Of a DNA stretch of 41,941 nucleotides, positions 18,518 to 27,492 are shown in pieces. The notes beneath the pieces are model-generated. The model had not been told where the DNA came from, searched no databases, and saw only the letters and a list, made by a program, of their open reading frames with translations. How positions within the stretch are numbered: position 1 is the stretch's first letter; each line of letters opens with the position of its first letter. Made by a program: the position numbers and the translations under genes. Origin of the DNA: Cobetia crustatorum (GTDB lineage: Bacteria > Pseudomonadota > Gammaproteobacteria > Pseudomonadales > Halomonadaceae); the NCBI RefSeq assembly GCF_000591415.1, contig NZ_JEMF01000038.1, forward strand, positions 1 to 41,941. The letters run 5' to 3'.

Positions 18518-19451
18518 CTAAACACTCATGGCCATCACGATAACGCGCGACGAGTGCCATCAGAATGGCGGCACTCTCGGTATCAAACTGTCCGGTGATG
18601 GCGCCTGCTCTGAAGTGCGCCTGGAAGGCGGCGATGGCTAGCCATGGCGCATCAACGTCGATCGAGTAGCCATAGAGCGCGAGAGCCTTCAGTAGTGTGT
18701 GACGTGGTGGCATGCCATCCTGTGTCAACTTGCGTCGGAAGCAATTGATATCACTGTCCGCTGGCCAGGCGCCTATTCCTGCCTCATGCAATTGTTGCCA
18801 AGGGAAGCGTGGGCCAGGGTCGGTCTTGCGGTCTGGCGCGATATCCGAGTGGCCGATGATATCGACTGGCGCAATGTCATGACGCGCCAGCATGGGCTTT
18901 ATGAGTGCAATGAGTGCCTGAATCTGATGTTCGTCCCATGGCGCAAACTGACGCTCAGGTGACCAGCGCCGGGCCACACCGGGCACCAGAGAGTCTTTCT
19001 CTCCGGCGGTGAGGGGTTCGAGTGGCAATGGGCCTTCATTGACGATTTCTATCCCGATGGAGGTGTCATTGAGATTGTCACGCTGTGCCCAGTGACTGAT
19101 GCCGGCGTGCCAGGCACGACGCGATTCGGGTACCAGTGCATAGACGCGTGGCAGGTCTGCTGACTGCTGCGGGGCCGATAGCAAGTAATGTGCGCTGACG
19201 CGGGGGCCGGTCAGGCTTGCCAATGAGCCCGCGAGATCATCATCGGTGTAGTGCAGTATCAGGTGATGTATACGTGAATCACTTTCGCCTGTGAGAGGAG
19301 TATCAGCAAACTGAAAGGCCGTGCTGACAGGCGCGTAGGTGACTGATGTCGAGGCGCAACCTGCGAGCGCCAATGGGAGGGCTAACAGCAGTGCAGTGCG
19401 CGTGCGGAGTGATGACAGCGGCAGCAGGGACGGCAAGTGAAACAAGAACAT
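18480..19451 (-). CDS. N-acetylmuramoyl-L-alanine amidase, lipoprotein (AmiD-like)
   Basis: A 323-residue zinc amidase of the Amidase_2/PGRP fold that cleaves the bond between MurNAc and L-alanine in peptidoglycan fragments. A lipoprotein signal is present: basic start, hydrophobic stretch, then LALAGC with the lipidated cysteine near residue 32, indicating membrane anchoring. Catalytic and zinc-site motifs are HHLILHYTDDD, WHAGISHWAQRDNLNDTSIGIEIVN, IIGHSDIAPDRKTDPGPRFPW. A C-terminal peptidoglycan-binding-like helical domain follows (LLKALALYGYSIDVD, LAIAAFQAHFR). The last residues, PLSQAPLS, come from the tandem repeat, so the C-terminus may have been altered by repeat growth. Confidence 0.9.
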   Translation of the reverse strand: MFLFHLPSLLPLSSLRTRTALLLALPLALAGCASTSVTYAPVSTAFQFADTPLTGESDSRIHHLILHYTDDDLAGSLASLTGPRVSAHYLLSAPQQSADLPRVYALVPESRRAWHAGISHWAQRDNLNDTSIGIEIVNEGPLPLEPLTAGEKDSLVPGVARRWSPERQFAPWDEHQIQALIALIKPMLARHDIAPVDIIGHSDIAPDRKTDPGPRFPWQQLHEAGIGAWPADSDINCFRRKLTQDGMPPRHTLLKALALYGYSIDVDAPWLAIAAFQAHFRAGAITGQFDTESAAILMALVARYRDGHECLDTQVPLSQAPLS

Positions 19452-19571
19452 CAGAGCCTCTAAATATGAGCGGGTCTAGGTGAGATGATTGAGTGCACTG
19501 GAGCATCGCCGAGCCGATGGCAGGAGTTGTCGGTTGCAGGATTCGCTCTGCCGCCAAGGACCTGCTTGGGG

Positions 19572-19577
19572 TATAAT
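19572..19577 (+). promoter_or_regulatory. Probable -10 element for the fumarase gene
   Basis: A perfect TATAAT followed by GCCCGCC lies 131 bases upstream of the fumarase start. No good -35 is seen at 16-18 bases, so activation by a factor or an upstream element is possible. Confidence 0.45.
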
Positions 19578-19707
19578 GCCCGCCACCTGAGCTGGCGTCC
19601 GCCCCGTGGTCACGCGTTTTCTGTCCCTGACAACAGTAATCGCGGCGAGGCCCTGCGTGCCAGTGTATTTGCCTTCAATGTTGCTTGCCTCCAAGGAGCC
19701 GATCCTG

Positions 19708-21213
19708 ATGACCGTGATCCGCCAGGATGATCTGATCCAGAGCGTTGCCGACGCACTGCAGTACATTTCCTACTACCATCCGAAAGATTTCATCGACGCC
19801 ATGAATGCGGCGTACGAGCGCGAAGAGAATCCGGCGGCGAAAGATGCCATCGCGCAGATTCTGATCAACTCGCGGATGTGTGCCCTGGGTCATCGTCCGA
19901 TCTGTCAGGATACCGGCATTGTCACTGTCTTCGTGAACGTCGGCATGAACGTGCGTATTGAGGCCGACATGAGCCTCGATGATATGGTCAATGAAGGTGT
20001 GCGTCGCGCTTACCTGCTGCCGGACAACGTGCTGCGCGCCTCCGTGCTGGCTGATCCGGATGGCAAGCGTGCCAATACCAAGGACAATACCCCCGCCATC
20101 ATTCACCACAAGCTGGTGCCGGGTGACACGATCGAGATTCACGTCGCAGCCAAGGGCGGCGGCAGCGAAGCCAAGTCCAAATTCGCGATGCTCAATCCGT
20201 CTGATTCCGTCGTTGACTGGGTGCTGGAGCAGATTCCGAAGATGGGTGCCGGCTGGTGTCCGCCCGGCATGCTGGGTATCGGTATCGGCGGGACTGCCGA
20301 GAAGGCGATGCTGCTGGCCAAGGAATCCCTGCTTGAACCGATCGATATCCAGGAGCTGCAAGCGCGTGGTGCTTCCAACCGTGCTGAAGAGATCCGCCTC
20401 GAACTGTTCGACAAGGTCAACGCGACCGGCGTTGGTGCACAAGGCCTCGGCGGTTTGACCACCGTGCTCGACATCAAGGTGATGGATTATCCGACTCACG
20501 CGGCCAACAAGCCGGTGGCGATCATTCCGAACTGCGCGGCGACCCGTCACGTACACTTCACGCTGGACGGAAGCGGTGCGGCTGAATTGCCGGTACCAAA
20601 GCTTGAAGACTGGCCGGAAATCACCCGTGAAGCGGGCGATAGCGTCAAGCGCGTCAATCTTGACACCATCACCCCGGAAGAGGTGCAGAGCTGGCAGCCG
20701 GGCGATACGCTGCTGCTGAATGGTAAACTGCTGACCGGCCGTGATGCTGCGCACAAGCGCATGACCGAAATGCTGGCTCGTGGCGAACAGCTGCCAGTCG
20801 ACCTGAAAGGTCGCTTCATCTACTACGTCGGCCCTGTTGATCCGATCCGTGACGAAGTCGTGGGTCCGGCAGGTCCGACCACTGCGACGCGTATGGACAA
20901 GTTTACGCGCACGTTGCTGGAAGAAACCGGCTTGCTGGGCATGGTCGGCAAGGCCGAGCGTGGCCCTACTGCGATTGAAGCCATTCGTGATAACAAGTCC
21001 AGCTACTTGATGGCCGTCGGCGGCGCCGCGTATCTGGTCGCCCAAGCGATCAAGAAGTCGCGTGTACTGGCCTTTGAAGACCTGGGGATGGAAGCGATCT
21101 ACGAGTTTGAAGTCGAAGATATGCCGGTCACTGTGGCTGTCGATAGTGCGGGTATCTCCGTGCACCAGACTGGCCCGGCGAAGTGGAAGGAAATCATCGC
21201 CAGCCGTGCCTGA
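19708..21213 (+). CDS. fumA: Class I fumarate hydratase (iron-sulfur)
   Basis: Catalyses the reversible hydration of fumarate to (S)-malate in the TCA cycle, using an oxygen-sensitive [4Fe-4S] cluster. The protein is 501 residues, with fused alpha and beta domains. Cluster and active-site features seen are RPICQDTGIVTVFVNVG near residue 70, the glycine-rich GGGSEAKSKFAML, GIGIGGTAEKA, IPNCAATRHVHFTLDG, and the C-terminal swivel domain with YYVGPVDP and GPTTATRMDKFT. The start at 19708 is nine bases after AAGGAG; the frame is open further upstream but with no supporting signal. It is a single gene, followed by a terminator. E. coli FumA is slightly longer (548 residues). Confidence 0.95.
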   Translation: MTVIRQDDLIQSVADALQYISYYHPKDFIDAMNAAYEREENPAAKDAIAQILINSRMCALGHRPICQDTGIVTVFVNVGMNVRIEADMSLDDMVNEGVRRAYLLPDNVLRASVLADPDGKRANTKDNTPAIIHHKLVPGDTIEIHVAAKGGGSEAKSKFAMLNPSDSVVDWVLEQIPKMGAGWCPPGMLGIGIGGTAEKAMLLAKESLLEPIDIQELQARGASNRAEEIRLELFDKVNATGVGAQGLGGLTTVLDIKVMDYPTHAANKPVAIIPNCAATRHVHFTLDGSGAAELPVPKLEDWPEITREAGDSVKRVNLDTITPEEVQSWQPGDTLLLNGKLLTGRDAAHKRMTEMLARGEQLPVDLKGRFIYYVGPVDPIRDEVVGPAGPTTATRMDKFTRTLLEETGLLGMVGKAERGPTAIEAIRDNKSSYLMAVGGAAYLVAQAIKKSRVLAFEDLGMEAIYEFEVEDMPVTVAVDSAGISVHQTGPAKWKEIIASRA

Positions 21214-21272
21214 TGGCAAGTCTCAGCCGGTATTTGTCGAGAGAGAAAGGCTGAGAGGCAGATCTGTTGAGT

Positions 21273-21304
21273 CAAGAACCCCGCCCTTTGTGGCGGGGTT
21301 CTTG
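21273..21304 (+). terminator. Intrinsic terminator after fumarase
   Basis: A perfect 13-bp stem, CAAGAACCCCGCC with GGCGGGGTTCTTG, has a six-base loop. It lies 60 bases after the fumarase stop and lacks a long T tract. Confidence 0.8.
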
Positions 21305-21417
21305 CGTATACCGTCCGATAGGCCGTATTAAGTACCTTTGTCATCAGGTGCGCTGGATTCGTTGCGTGGCGCACTGTGGCATACTTCGCACACCCTAGAG
21401 CTTGCAATGGAGTTGCA

Positions 21418-22845
21418 ATGACCGCTTGGTTACTTGGCTTTTTACTACTGGCCAGTCACGTGCTCGGCGCCATGACGGCTGTCGTTGCGCTGATGTCCAG
21501 TCGCACTTCGCAGGGAGCGATCGCCTGGATTCTCTGTTTACTGACCTTCCCCTATGTGGCACTGCCACTCTATTGGGTGTTTGGTCGCCCGCGTTTTTAT
21601 GGTTATGTGAGCGCTCGGGAAGAGCGCGACTCCACCATGCGGCGTGTTCTGATGCGTTTTCGTCCCAAGCTCTCGCCGTGGCTATCGCGACCGTTGGGTG
21701 GCAATCCTACGCATCTTGATGCCATTGAGCGTCTGGCGATGATGCCGGTCACCACTGGTAACCGTGCCCAATTGTTGATCAATGGCGAGCAGACCTTCGA
21801 GTCGCTTTTCGCCGGCATCGATGCTGCCGAAGAATATATCCTGATCCAATTCTTCATCGTGCGTCACGATGAACTGGGTGTGCGACTCAAGCAGAAGCTA
21901 ATGCATAAAGCCGAACGCGGAGTGCGGGTCTGCTTTTTGTATGATGAGATCGGCTCGCGCAAGCTCTCGGATGGCTACCTGAAGGACCTCGAAGAGTCGG
22001 GTTGTGAGGTCAGTGCTTTCAATTCCTCACGAGGCTGGCGGCACCGTTTTCAGATCAATTTCCGCAATCATCGTAAGATCACGGTCATTGATGGGCGTAT
22101 CGGCTTTGTCGGTGGGTTGAATGTCGGCAACGAATATCTGGGTCATTCCGAGCGCTACGGTGCCTGGCGTGATACGCACCTCAAGCTCGAAGGCCCCAGC
22201 GTGATGGGATTGCAGGAGGCCTTCTGGGAGGACTGGCACTGGGCCACGGGCGAGGTGTTATCACTGGAATGGCAGCCGCGTATCAGCTGTGACGAATGCC
22301 AACATGTGGTCATCGTCCCCTCAGGCCCGGCGGATCGCCGCGAGACGGCTAGCCTTCTGGTGCAACAGGCCATTCACTCCTCGGTGAGCCGTATCTGGAT
22401 TACCAGCCCTTACTTCGTGCCTGATCAAGGCGTTCAGGATGCGCTCAAGATTGCCGCGCTGCGTGGCGTGGACGTGCGGGTCATGATTCCTGAGCGACCA
22501 GACCATCTGCTGGTCTTCCTGTCGGCGTTCTCGTTCCTCTCCGACATGATTCGCTCCGGTGTGCGTGTCTTCCGTTACCAGCCGGGGTTCCTGCATCAGA
22601 AGGTGATGTTGATGGACAGCCATACGGCGACCATTGGTACCGTCAATCTGGATAATCGCTCGTTTCGTCTCAATTTTGAGGTGACTGCTTTCGTGCCGGA
22701 TCATCAATTTGCCTCTGAAGTGGAAGCCATGTTGGAAGAAGATTTCAGGCATTGTCGCGAGATCAGCTGTGAAGAGCTGGAGGCACGCCCGATGTGGCGC
22801 AAGCTGGTGTCACGCGCTGCCTACCTCCTTGCGCCCATTCAATAA
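21418..22845 (+). CDS. cls: Cardiolipin synthase (phospholipase D family)
   Basis: A 475-residue inner-membrane enzyme that condenses phosphatidylglycerol molecules to cardiolipin. Two N-terminal membrane helices (about 3-24 and 33-53) are followed by two PLD catalytic motifs: HRKITVIDGRIGFVGG with N in GLNVGNEY, and HQKVMLMDSHTATIGTVNLDNRSF. This is the ClsA layout. The ATG at 21418 has GGAG five bases upstream; an earlier in-frame ATG at 21376 would add residues ahead of the first helix without a ribosome site. It appears monocistronic. Confidence 0.94.
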   Translation: MTAWLLGFLLLASHVLGAMTAVVALMSSRTSQGAIAWILCLLTFPYVALPLYWVFGRPRFYGYVSAREERDSTMRRVLMRFRPKLSPWLSRPLGGNPTHLDAIERLAMMPVTTGNRAQLLINGEQTFESLFAGIDAAEEYILIQFFIVRHDELGVRLKQKLMHKAERGVRVCFLYDEIGSRKLSDGYLKDLEESGCEVSAFNSSRGWRHRFQINFRNHRKITVIDGRIGFVGGLNVGNEYLGHSERYGAWRDTHLKLEGPSVMGLQEAFWEDWHWATGEVLSLEWQPRISCDECQHVVIVPSGPADRRETASLLVQQAIHSSVSRIWITSPYFVPDQGVQDALKIAALRGVDVRVMIPERPDHLLVFLSAFSFLSDMIRSGVRVFRYQPGFLHQKVMLMDSHTATIGTVNLDNRSFRLNFEVTAFVPDHQFASEVEAMLEEDFRHCREISCEELEARPMWRKLVSRAAYLLAPIQ

Positions 22846-23057
22846 CTGACCTGTTCAGGGCGTGATGATCGCTCATGCTCGGGTGAATAAAATTCCCTGT
22901 GCAGGGGCTTGTCACATCCTCTCTTTGCGGGCATCTTTAGCGCTATAACCAAGCGCCTTATTATTCTTTTTGGGAATAAATAAAGTGCCATGATAATGCC
23001 GTCAATTTCAGCGTTTCATGGCTCGGGGCTCCAAGGAATTTCGCATCGAGATATGCC

Positions 23058-24311
23058 ATGACTGTCCAAGACACGCTTGTTGATACGTCGGCTCCCGCCA
23101 CGTCCATTGCCTATCAGTTTCGCGATGATGCAGATGTCATTGCCTTTGCGCGTCTGCACGTCGCGGATCAGTATCCGGCATTCGCGCAGGCGGCAGCACT
23201 GCAGGTGGAAGAGATTGGTGATGGCAACATCAACTATGTCTATCGCGTATGTACGCCAGACCGCTTGGCATCGGTGATCGTCAAGCAGGGGTTGCCGTGG
23301 GTGCGGATCATCGGTGAAAGTTGGCCGCTCTCGTTGGTGCGTGTGCGTATCGAGGCTGAAACCCTGGCTTTTGAAGCCGAGTGTGCAGCGGATCTTGTGC
23401 CGGCGCTTTATCATTTCGATGATGCAAGGTCTGCTATCGTGATGGAGGATATCGGGGACCATCGCAATCTACGTCATGCCTTCATTGAGAAGGCAGCGCT
23501 GCCGTTTCTAGGCGAGCACATGGGGCGTTTCCTTGCTACGACGCTCTATCGCAGCAGTGATCTGGCACTAGATGCACACGACAAGAAGGCGCGTGTCGCC
23601 CGCTTCATCAATCCAGATCAATGCAAGATCACCGAAGACCTCTTCTTTCTTGATCCGTTCTGCGATCACGAGCGCAACAGCATCAATCCTGCGCTACGTT
23701 CTGATGCCGAAGCACTGTGGAGCGATCAGCAACTGAAAGTGGAAGTGGCTGAGCTCAAGCTACGTTTCCTGTCGACTCCTGAAGCCTTGCTGCATGGTGA
23801 TCTGCACGCTGGCTCCATTTTCGTGCGTGAAGACAGCACCAAGATCATCGATCCTGAATTTGCCTTTTTCGGGCCTGCTGGTTTTGATATTGGCAGCTGG
23901 ATGGCAGGCCTGTGGCTGGCGGCTTGCGCACATACCGAACTTGAGGCGGGTGCCAATAAAGGCTATATCGAGCAGCTGTGTGCGCATGCCGTTACCAGCT
24001 GGGAAGCCTTCGCGACGCAGTATCAGGCGCAAGCAGTGACCAGTATCGATGCAAGCTTTGCAGTGGCCGGTGTTGCCGAACGTTGTTTGCAGCGAATGCT
24101 GAGTGATGCCATTGGCTATGCTGGCTGTGAGCTGGTGCGCCGTACTCTGGGCTTGGCGCATGTGCTGGAGCTTGAGTCGATCAGTGAGGAGGGCGCGCGC
24201 GCCAAGGCAGAGCGTCGAGCCCTGGCGCTGGGGCGTGAACTGATCCTCCAACGACATGCCTTGAGTGATATGGTGGTGCTCGATGCTACCATTCGTCGCC
24301 ATCTGAGCTGA
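23058..24311 (+). CDS. mtnK: S-methyl-5-thioribose kinase
   Basis: Phosphorylates 5-methylthioribose with ATP in the methionine salvage pathway, feeding MTR-1-phosphate to MtnA. It is 417 residues with a kinase-like (APH/choline kinase) fold: glycine-loop region EIGDGNINYVYRV, lysine in VIVKQGLPWVR, catalytic loop LLHGDLHAGSIFV, and metal-binding IIDPEFAFFGPAGFDIG. The HGDLHxGSI version is typical of MtnK. No mtnA or other salvage gene is adjacent. The 212-base upstream gap contains only an AT-rich imperfect hairpin near 22960-22985 and no SAM riboswitch that I recognise. Confidence 0.93.
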   Translation: MTVQDTLVDTSAPATSIAYQFRDDADVIAFARLHVADQYPAFAQAAALQVEEIGDGNINYVYRVCTPDRLASVIVKQGLPWVRIIGESWPLSLVRVRIEAETLAFEAECAADLVPALYHFDDARSAIVMEDIGDHRNLRHAFIEKAALPFLGEHMGRFLATTLYRSSDLALDAHDKKARVARFINPDQCKITEDLFFLDPFCDHERNSINPALRSDAEALWSDQQLKVEVAELKLRFLSTPEALLHGDLHAGSIFVREDSTKIIDPEFAFFGPAGFDIGSWMAGLWLAACAHTELEAGANKGYIEQLCAHAVTSWEAFATQYQAQAVTSIDASFAVAGVAERCLQRMLSDAIGYAGCELVRRTLGLAHVLELESISEEGARAKAERRALALGRELILQRHALSDMVVLDATIRRHLS

Positions 24312-24373
24312 TAGTGAGCAACTGCGCTCGGGCTTTTGATCATCCACTCGGGTAGACTTTGCGCACTGTAATC

Positions 24374-24400
24374 CATGAGCCTGCCGTCGGCAGGCTCATG
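24374..24400 (+). terminator. Intrinsic terminator after mtnK
   Basis: A stem of CATGAGCCTGCC with GGCAGGCTCATG closes on a three-base loop and is followed by TGTTTT. Confidence 0.8.
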
Positions 24401-24443
24401 TGTTTTGCGTCTACGCTCACTGTACGCTCAATAAGAGACTTTC

Positions 24444-24983
24444 ATGGCCCTGTCTTCCACGCCTTACAAGGTGGATCTGTCGCTGACCGACCTTGATCGC
24501 GGTGTCTACGAGACCCTGCGTTTCACTGTTGCCCGCCACCCGTCCGAAACTGAGCTGCGCCTGTGCGTGCGTCTGCTAGGCCATGCGCTGTGGTACAGCG
24601 AACATATCGCCTTTGGTCGCGGGCTTTCCGATGTTGATGAACCGGCGTTGTGGGAGAAAAGTCTCGATGGCCGTGTTCTGCATTGGATCGAGGTTGGGCA
24701 GCCTGATGCTGATCGTTTGACCTGGTGCTCACGGCGCACCGAGCGCACCTCACTACTGGCCTACGGTAGCTTGCGTGTCTGGGAAGGCAAGATATTGCCT
24801 GCGGTAGCTGGGCTATCCAACCTCAATATCGCTGCTGTACCTGAAGGGTCGTTGGATGCCATCACTGCATCGTTACCGCGGAACATCAAGTGGACGGTGA
24901 TGATCACCGAAGGCACCATCTTCATCACAGACGACAATGGTCAGCACGAGATCAATCTCGAGTGGCTAAAAGGCGAGCGTTAG
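24444..24983 (+). CDS. yaeQ: YaeQ family protein
   Basis: A 179-residue conserved protein with a PD-(D/E)xK nuclease-like fold. In E. coli it is linked to suppression of RfaH loss, but its biochemistry is not settled. The sequence is full length and typical: YKVDLSLTDLDRGVYE, TLRFTVARHPSETELRLCVRLL near residue 30, DEPALWEKSLDG with HWIEVGQPD, and the C-terminal NLEWLKGER. The start has AGAGA upstream. It is separated from mtnK by a terminator and followed by another, so it is a single-gene unit. Confidence 0.95.
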   Translation: MALSSTPYKVDLSLTDLDRGVYETLRFTVARHPSETELRLCVRLLGHALWYSEHIAFGRGLSDVDEPALWEKSLDGRVLHWIEVGQPDADRLTWCSRRTERTSLLAYGSLRVWEGKILPAVAGLSNLNIAAVPEGSLDAITASLPRNIKWTVMITEGTIFITDDNGQHEINLEWLKGER

Positions 24984-25009
24984 GTTCTTGCCCTGACGGA
25001 CTGCCCAAA

Positions 25010-25048
25010 GATGCCCCTGCAAGCCAAGCTTGCAGGGGCATCTTTTTT
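25010..25048 (+). terminator. Strong intrinsic terminator after yaeQ
   Basis: A perfect 14-bp stem, GATGCCCCTGCAAG with CTTGCAGGGGCATC, has a five-base loop and is followed by TTTTTT. Confidence 0.92.
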
Positions 25049-25091
25049 GAAGTGCCGGGTTACACCGTTTTTGAAGTGCTGAGTTACACCG
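25044..25091. repeat. 24-bp direct tandem duplication
   Basis: TTTTTGAAGTGCCGGGTTACACCG at 25044-25067 is repeated at 25068-25091 with two mismatches. The first copy starts in the T tract of the yaeQ terminator. The second covers the stop codon of the diguanylate cyclase gene on the other strand. Confidence 0.85.
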
Positions 25092-26187
25092 CGCTGATGT
25101 CGTGGTCCACAATCAGTTGATCTCGACCATGAGCTTTGGCGTGATAAAGCGCCTCATCACTGCGTTGTACCCAGCTGGCAAGTGAATCATTGTGGCGCAG
25201 TTCACTGGCGCCAGCGCTGAAGCGGATATTGCCGTGCATTAGGGGAGAGGCATCGCAACGTTCCCGCAGTTGACGATCGAACTGGCGTGCCGTTGCCAGG
25301 TTGCCCGGTAGCAGAATCATGAACTCCTCCCCGCCGTAGCGACCAGCCTTGCCTTCGATTCCATGGCTGAGATCTTGAATATGGGCAGAAAAAGTGGCAA
25401 GCACCTGATCGCCGTAGGGATGGCCATGCGCATCATTGATCAGTTTGAAATTATCTAGATCACAGATCAAAAGGCAGGCTTTCTCGTACTGGTTGATCCA
25501 AGTTTCAGCATGTTCGTGGATGGTGCGGTGATTGTAGAGTCCGGTCAAGCCATCGAGACGACTCAGGCGCTCAAGCTTGTGAGCGTAGGCGCGTGAGATA
25601 TTGCGCTCCTCGCGGATACGTTTGGCATAACCCGCGATGACGACACTAAGTAGCCCAAATGCCAGAGTGTAGCTAACGCCCATGTCGAGGCTTCGAATGG
25701 ACGGACTTGCATAGACGGCAACTAGTCCGGGGTATGTTTGCTCCAGTGCCAGCAGCAACCAAGGCATCAGCATCAAACCACTGATCAGGACGCCACGACG
25801 TATGCGATCGGGAGGCAGTACGCCAAGCACGTAGGCCGAAGCCATCAAGTAGAAGAGCAGTGTCGGGCCGTTCGCGCCATTATTGAATAACCAGTTGGCC
25901 GGTAACATCACGAAGGTGACCAAGGTGCAAAATAGCCATGACATGCGGCGGTATTCGCCATGAAAGCGTGAGCGATACCACATCACCATGATCATTAGGC
26001 TGATCACCAGCAAGGCTAAGCTGTAGGCGGGTACCGTAAGCTCCATCAGGTAGTTGAAAACGGCTGAGAACAAGCCGATCAGCATGGCCGAAACCAGAAA
26101 TCCATGATGTAAAATCTGACGTGCCGAGACATTCTCGCCTACTAGCCAGCGCCATGAAGACCCAATCATTTTCAGAGGACTGGCCAT
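25084..26187 (-). CDS. Membrane diguanylate cyclase (GGDEF)
   Basis: A 367-residue protein that makes c-di-GMP from two GTP. The N-terminal half has about six hydrophobic segments (residues 28-205), probably a membrane sensor domain. The GGDEF domain starts at about 215 (LSRLDGLTGLYNHRT) and holds the active-site signature RYGGEEF, with DLDNFKLINDAHGHPYGD as substrate and metal motif. The allosteric RxxD inhibitory site five residues before GGEEF is absent (GIEGKAGRYGG), so product inhibition at the I-site is not expected. The start at 26187 follows GGTGAG by five bases. It acts opposite to the EAL protein at 4926. Confidence 0.93.
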   Translation of the reverse strand: MASPLKMIGSSWRWLVGENVSARQILHHGFLVSAMLIGLFSAVFNYLMELTVPAYSLALLVISLMIMVMWYRSRFHGEYRRMSWLFCTLVTFVMLPANWLFNNGANGPTLLFYLMASAYVLGVLPPDRIRRGVLISGLMLMPWLLLALEQTYPGLVAVYASPSIRSLDMGVSYTLAFGLLSVVIAGYAKRIREERNISRAYAHKLERLSRLDGLTGLYNHRTIHEHAETWINQYEKACLLICDLDNFKLINDAHGHPYGDQVLATFSAHIQDLSHGIEGKAGRYGGEEFMILLPGNLATARQFDRQLRERCDASPLMHGNIRFSAGASELRHNDSLASWVQRSDEALYHAKAHGRDQLIVDHDISAV

Positions 26188-26432
26188 GTTATCTCACCGT
26201 CAGAGGGCTGCCGCCCCGAATGAAGGGCTCAAGCATTGAAGAAAAGAACGCTGAAGAAGAGGGCATTGCAGCCATTCCATGGCGGGTCAGTATCATGCTG
26301 GAAGGGATAAACATGGAATATAGCGTCATTTGCAGGTATAGCTTATCCGAGATGACAAAGTCGATAGCCTACCTTTAGCTAACGCAGCGCCACTGACGGT
26401 GTCAGATGATGCTGCGCTTAACTTTCAGTCCA

Positions 26433-26708
26433 TCACTTCCAGGGGGTGTAGCGATAGCTCTCTGGATCCTTGGCATCAGGTGCATCCGCTTCGCACAGCA
26501 GCACGATGGTGTGTCCATCATCATCCTGTTCTGTTCCTGTCACGCTGACAGGAAAGTTCGGTGACATGGCATCCAATGCTGGCCACTCGCCTTTGGCAAT
26601 GCTACTGCCGATAGTCGGGGCATGTTGAGCATCTACTTTCACCGGGTCACCGTTTACGCGCGCGCCGCTACTCATTGTGGTGGTGAGTTTGAAATAGAGT
26701 TTCGCCAT
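26433..26708 (-). CDS. Hypothetical small protein
   Basis: A 91-residue soluble protein beginning MAKLYFKLTTTMSSGARVNGD, with GGAG upstream of the ATG at 26708. The frame stays open to 26798, but that part is low-complexity and lacks a start signal. The sequence is acidic, with alternating strands (FPVSVTGTEQDDDGHTIVLL), suggesting a small beta-rich domain. It ends YRYTPWK. It has no recognised family and no transmembrane segment, and stands alone between the diguanylate cyclase and the tRNA gene. Confidence 0.65.
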   Translation of the reverse strand: MAKLYFKLTTTMSSGARVNGDPVKVDAQHAPTIGSSIAKGEWPALDAMSPNFPVSVTGTEQDDDGHTIVLLCEADAPDAKDPESYRYTPWK

Positions 26709-26919
26709 TGCATGTCTCCTGTGATGTGTTCTAAAGAATAGATAGAAATTAGAACATGCGTTGTTGTCGTGTGGATTGCAATGTTGATGGGGTGACATGT
26801 GTGGTTTTTGCAGGTTGTCTCCACTGGCTGCAAAAAATATTCAATCCCCGCTTTTCTTTTTGAGATCAATGCGGTACATTACGCCTCGTCTTGAGAGGGA
26901 AGCCTTTTCAGACCATAGT

Positions 26920-26996
26920 CGGGACGTGGCGCAGCTTGGTAGCGCGCTGCAATGGGGTTGCAGAGGTCGCAGGTTCGAATCCTGTCGTCCCGACCA
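26920..26996 (+). tRNA. tRNA-Pro (anticodon GGG)
   Basis: A complete 77-base cloverleaf. The acceptor arm CGGGACG pairs with CGTCCCG, followed by A and an encoded CCA. The D arm is GCGC-AGCTTGGTA-GCGC. The anticodon stem CTGCA/TGCAG encloses loop ATGGGGT with anticodon GGG, and the T arm is GCAGG-TTCGAAT-CCTGT. It decodes CCC and CCU. A terminator follows ten bases later. A possible -10, TACATT at 26875-26880, precedes it. Confidence 0.96.
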
Positions 26997-27005
26997 GAAT
27001 CAAGT

Positions 27006-27044
27006 AAAAAAGACCATCCGGTTCTTCCGGGTGGTCTTTTTTTT
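27006..27044 (+). terminator. Intrinsic terminator after tRNA-Pro
   Basis: AAAAAGACCATCCGG pairs with CCGGGTGGTCTTTTT around a short loop, and a run of eight Ts ends the hairpin. Confidence 0.92.
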
Positions 27045-27492
27045 ATGCTAATCAGAGCAGGTATTGAAGAGTCACCAGCGGCATATCAAGGCCTCTTATC
27101 AAGGGTATTGATATGTACTTGTTCGCCGGAATATCAGGGATGCAGACATCAGCTGCTCATGTAGAGATGCCAAGCTCCCAGTGTACGGTAGGACGCCATA
27201 AACTCGTGCCTTGGCTTTGGATACTAAATGCCGTGGCAGACAAATCGCGCAACTCCCACCTATCGGTAGTCATCAGTCCGGCAAGAGATGGCTCAGCGGG
27301 TCTGGTGCAATGCTGGGCTACGCTGTTTTCTCAGTGATGATCACACCGGCATTTCCATGTCTGTCTCTTATTTGTCACGTTACTTTCTTTCAGCCTGCAT
27401 TCAGGTAGAGGATGTAAAAGAAGGCATACTGACTACCCACGCTGACAAAGTCGTGAGGCATCGGCACCCCCTGACGTCCCGGGATGGATGAC
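27045..27492. other. Intergenic region upstream of the two-component/copper operon
   Basis: About 448 bases with no convincing gene. It contains a perfect 8-bp inverted repeat, CATATCAA (27082-27089) with TTGATATG (27108-27115). The promoter of the downstream operon must lie here, but no clear -35/-10 or direct-repeat regulator box was identified. Confidence 0.45.

Noticed and set aside
19675-21219. A 514-codon open frame antisense to fumarase
   Set aside because: The plus strand encodes a complete, clearly recognised class I fumarase with a good ribosome site. The antisense frame is a by-product of its codon use.
22846-23057. SAM or other riboswitch upstream of mtnK
   Set aside because: Only an AT-rich imperfect hairpin is present, and none of the conserved riboswitch core motifs that I know.
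26920-26996. tRNA-Pro as the attachment site of an integrated island carrying the copper genes
   Set aside because: No integrase gene follows and no direct repeat of the tRNA 3' end was seen elsewhere in the window.
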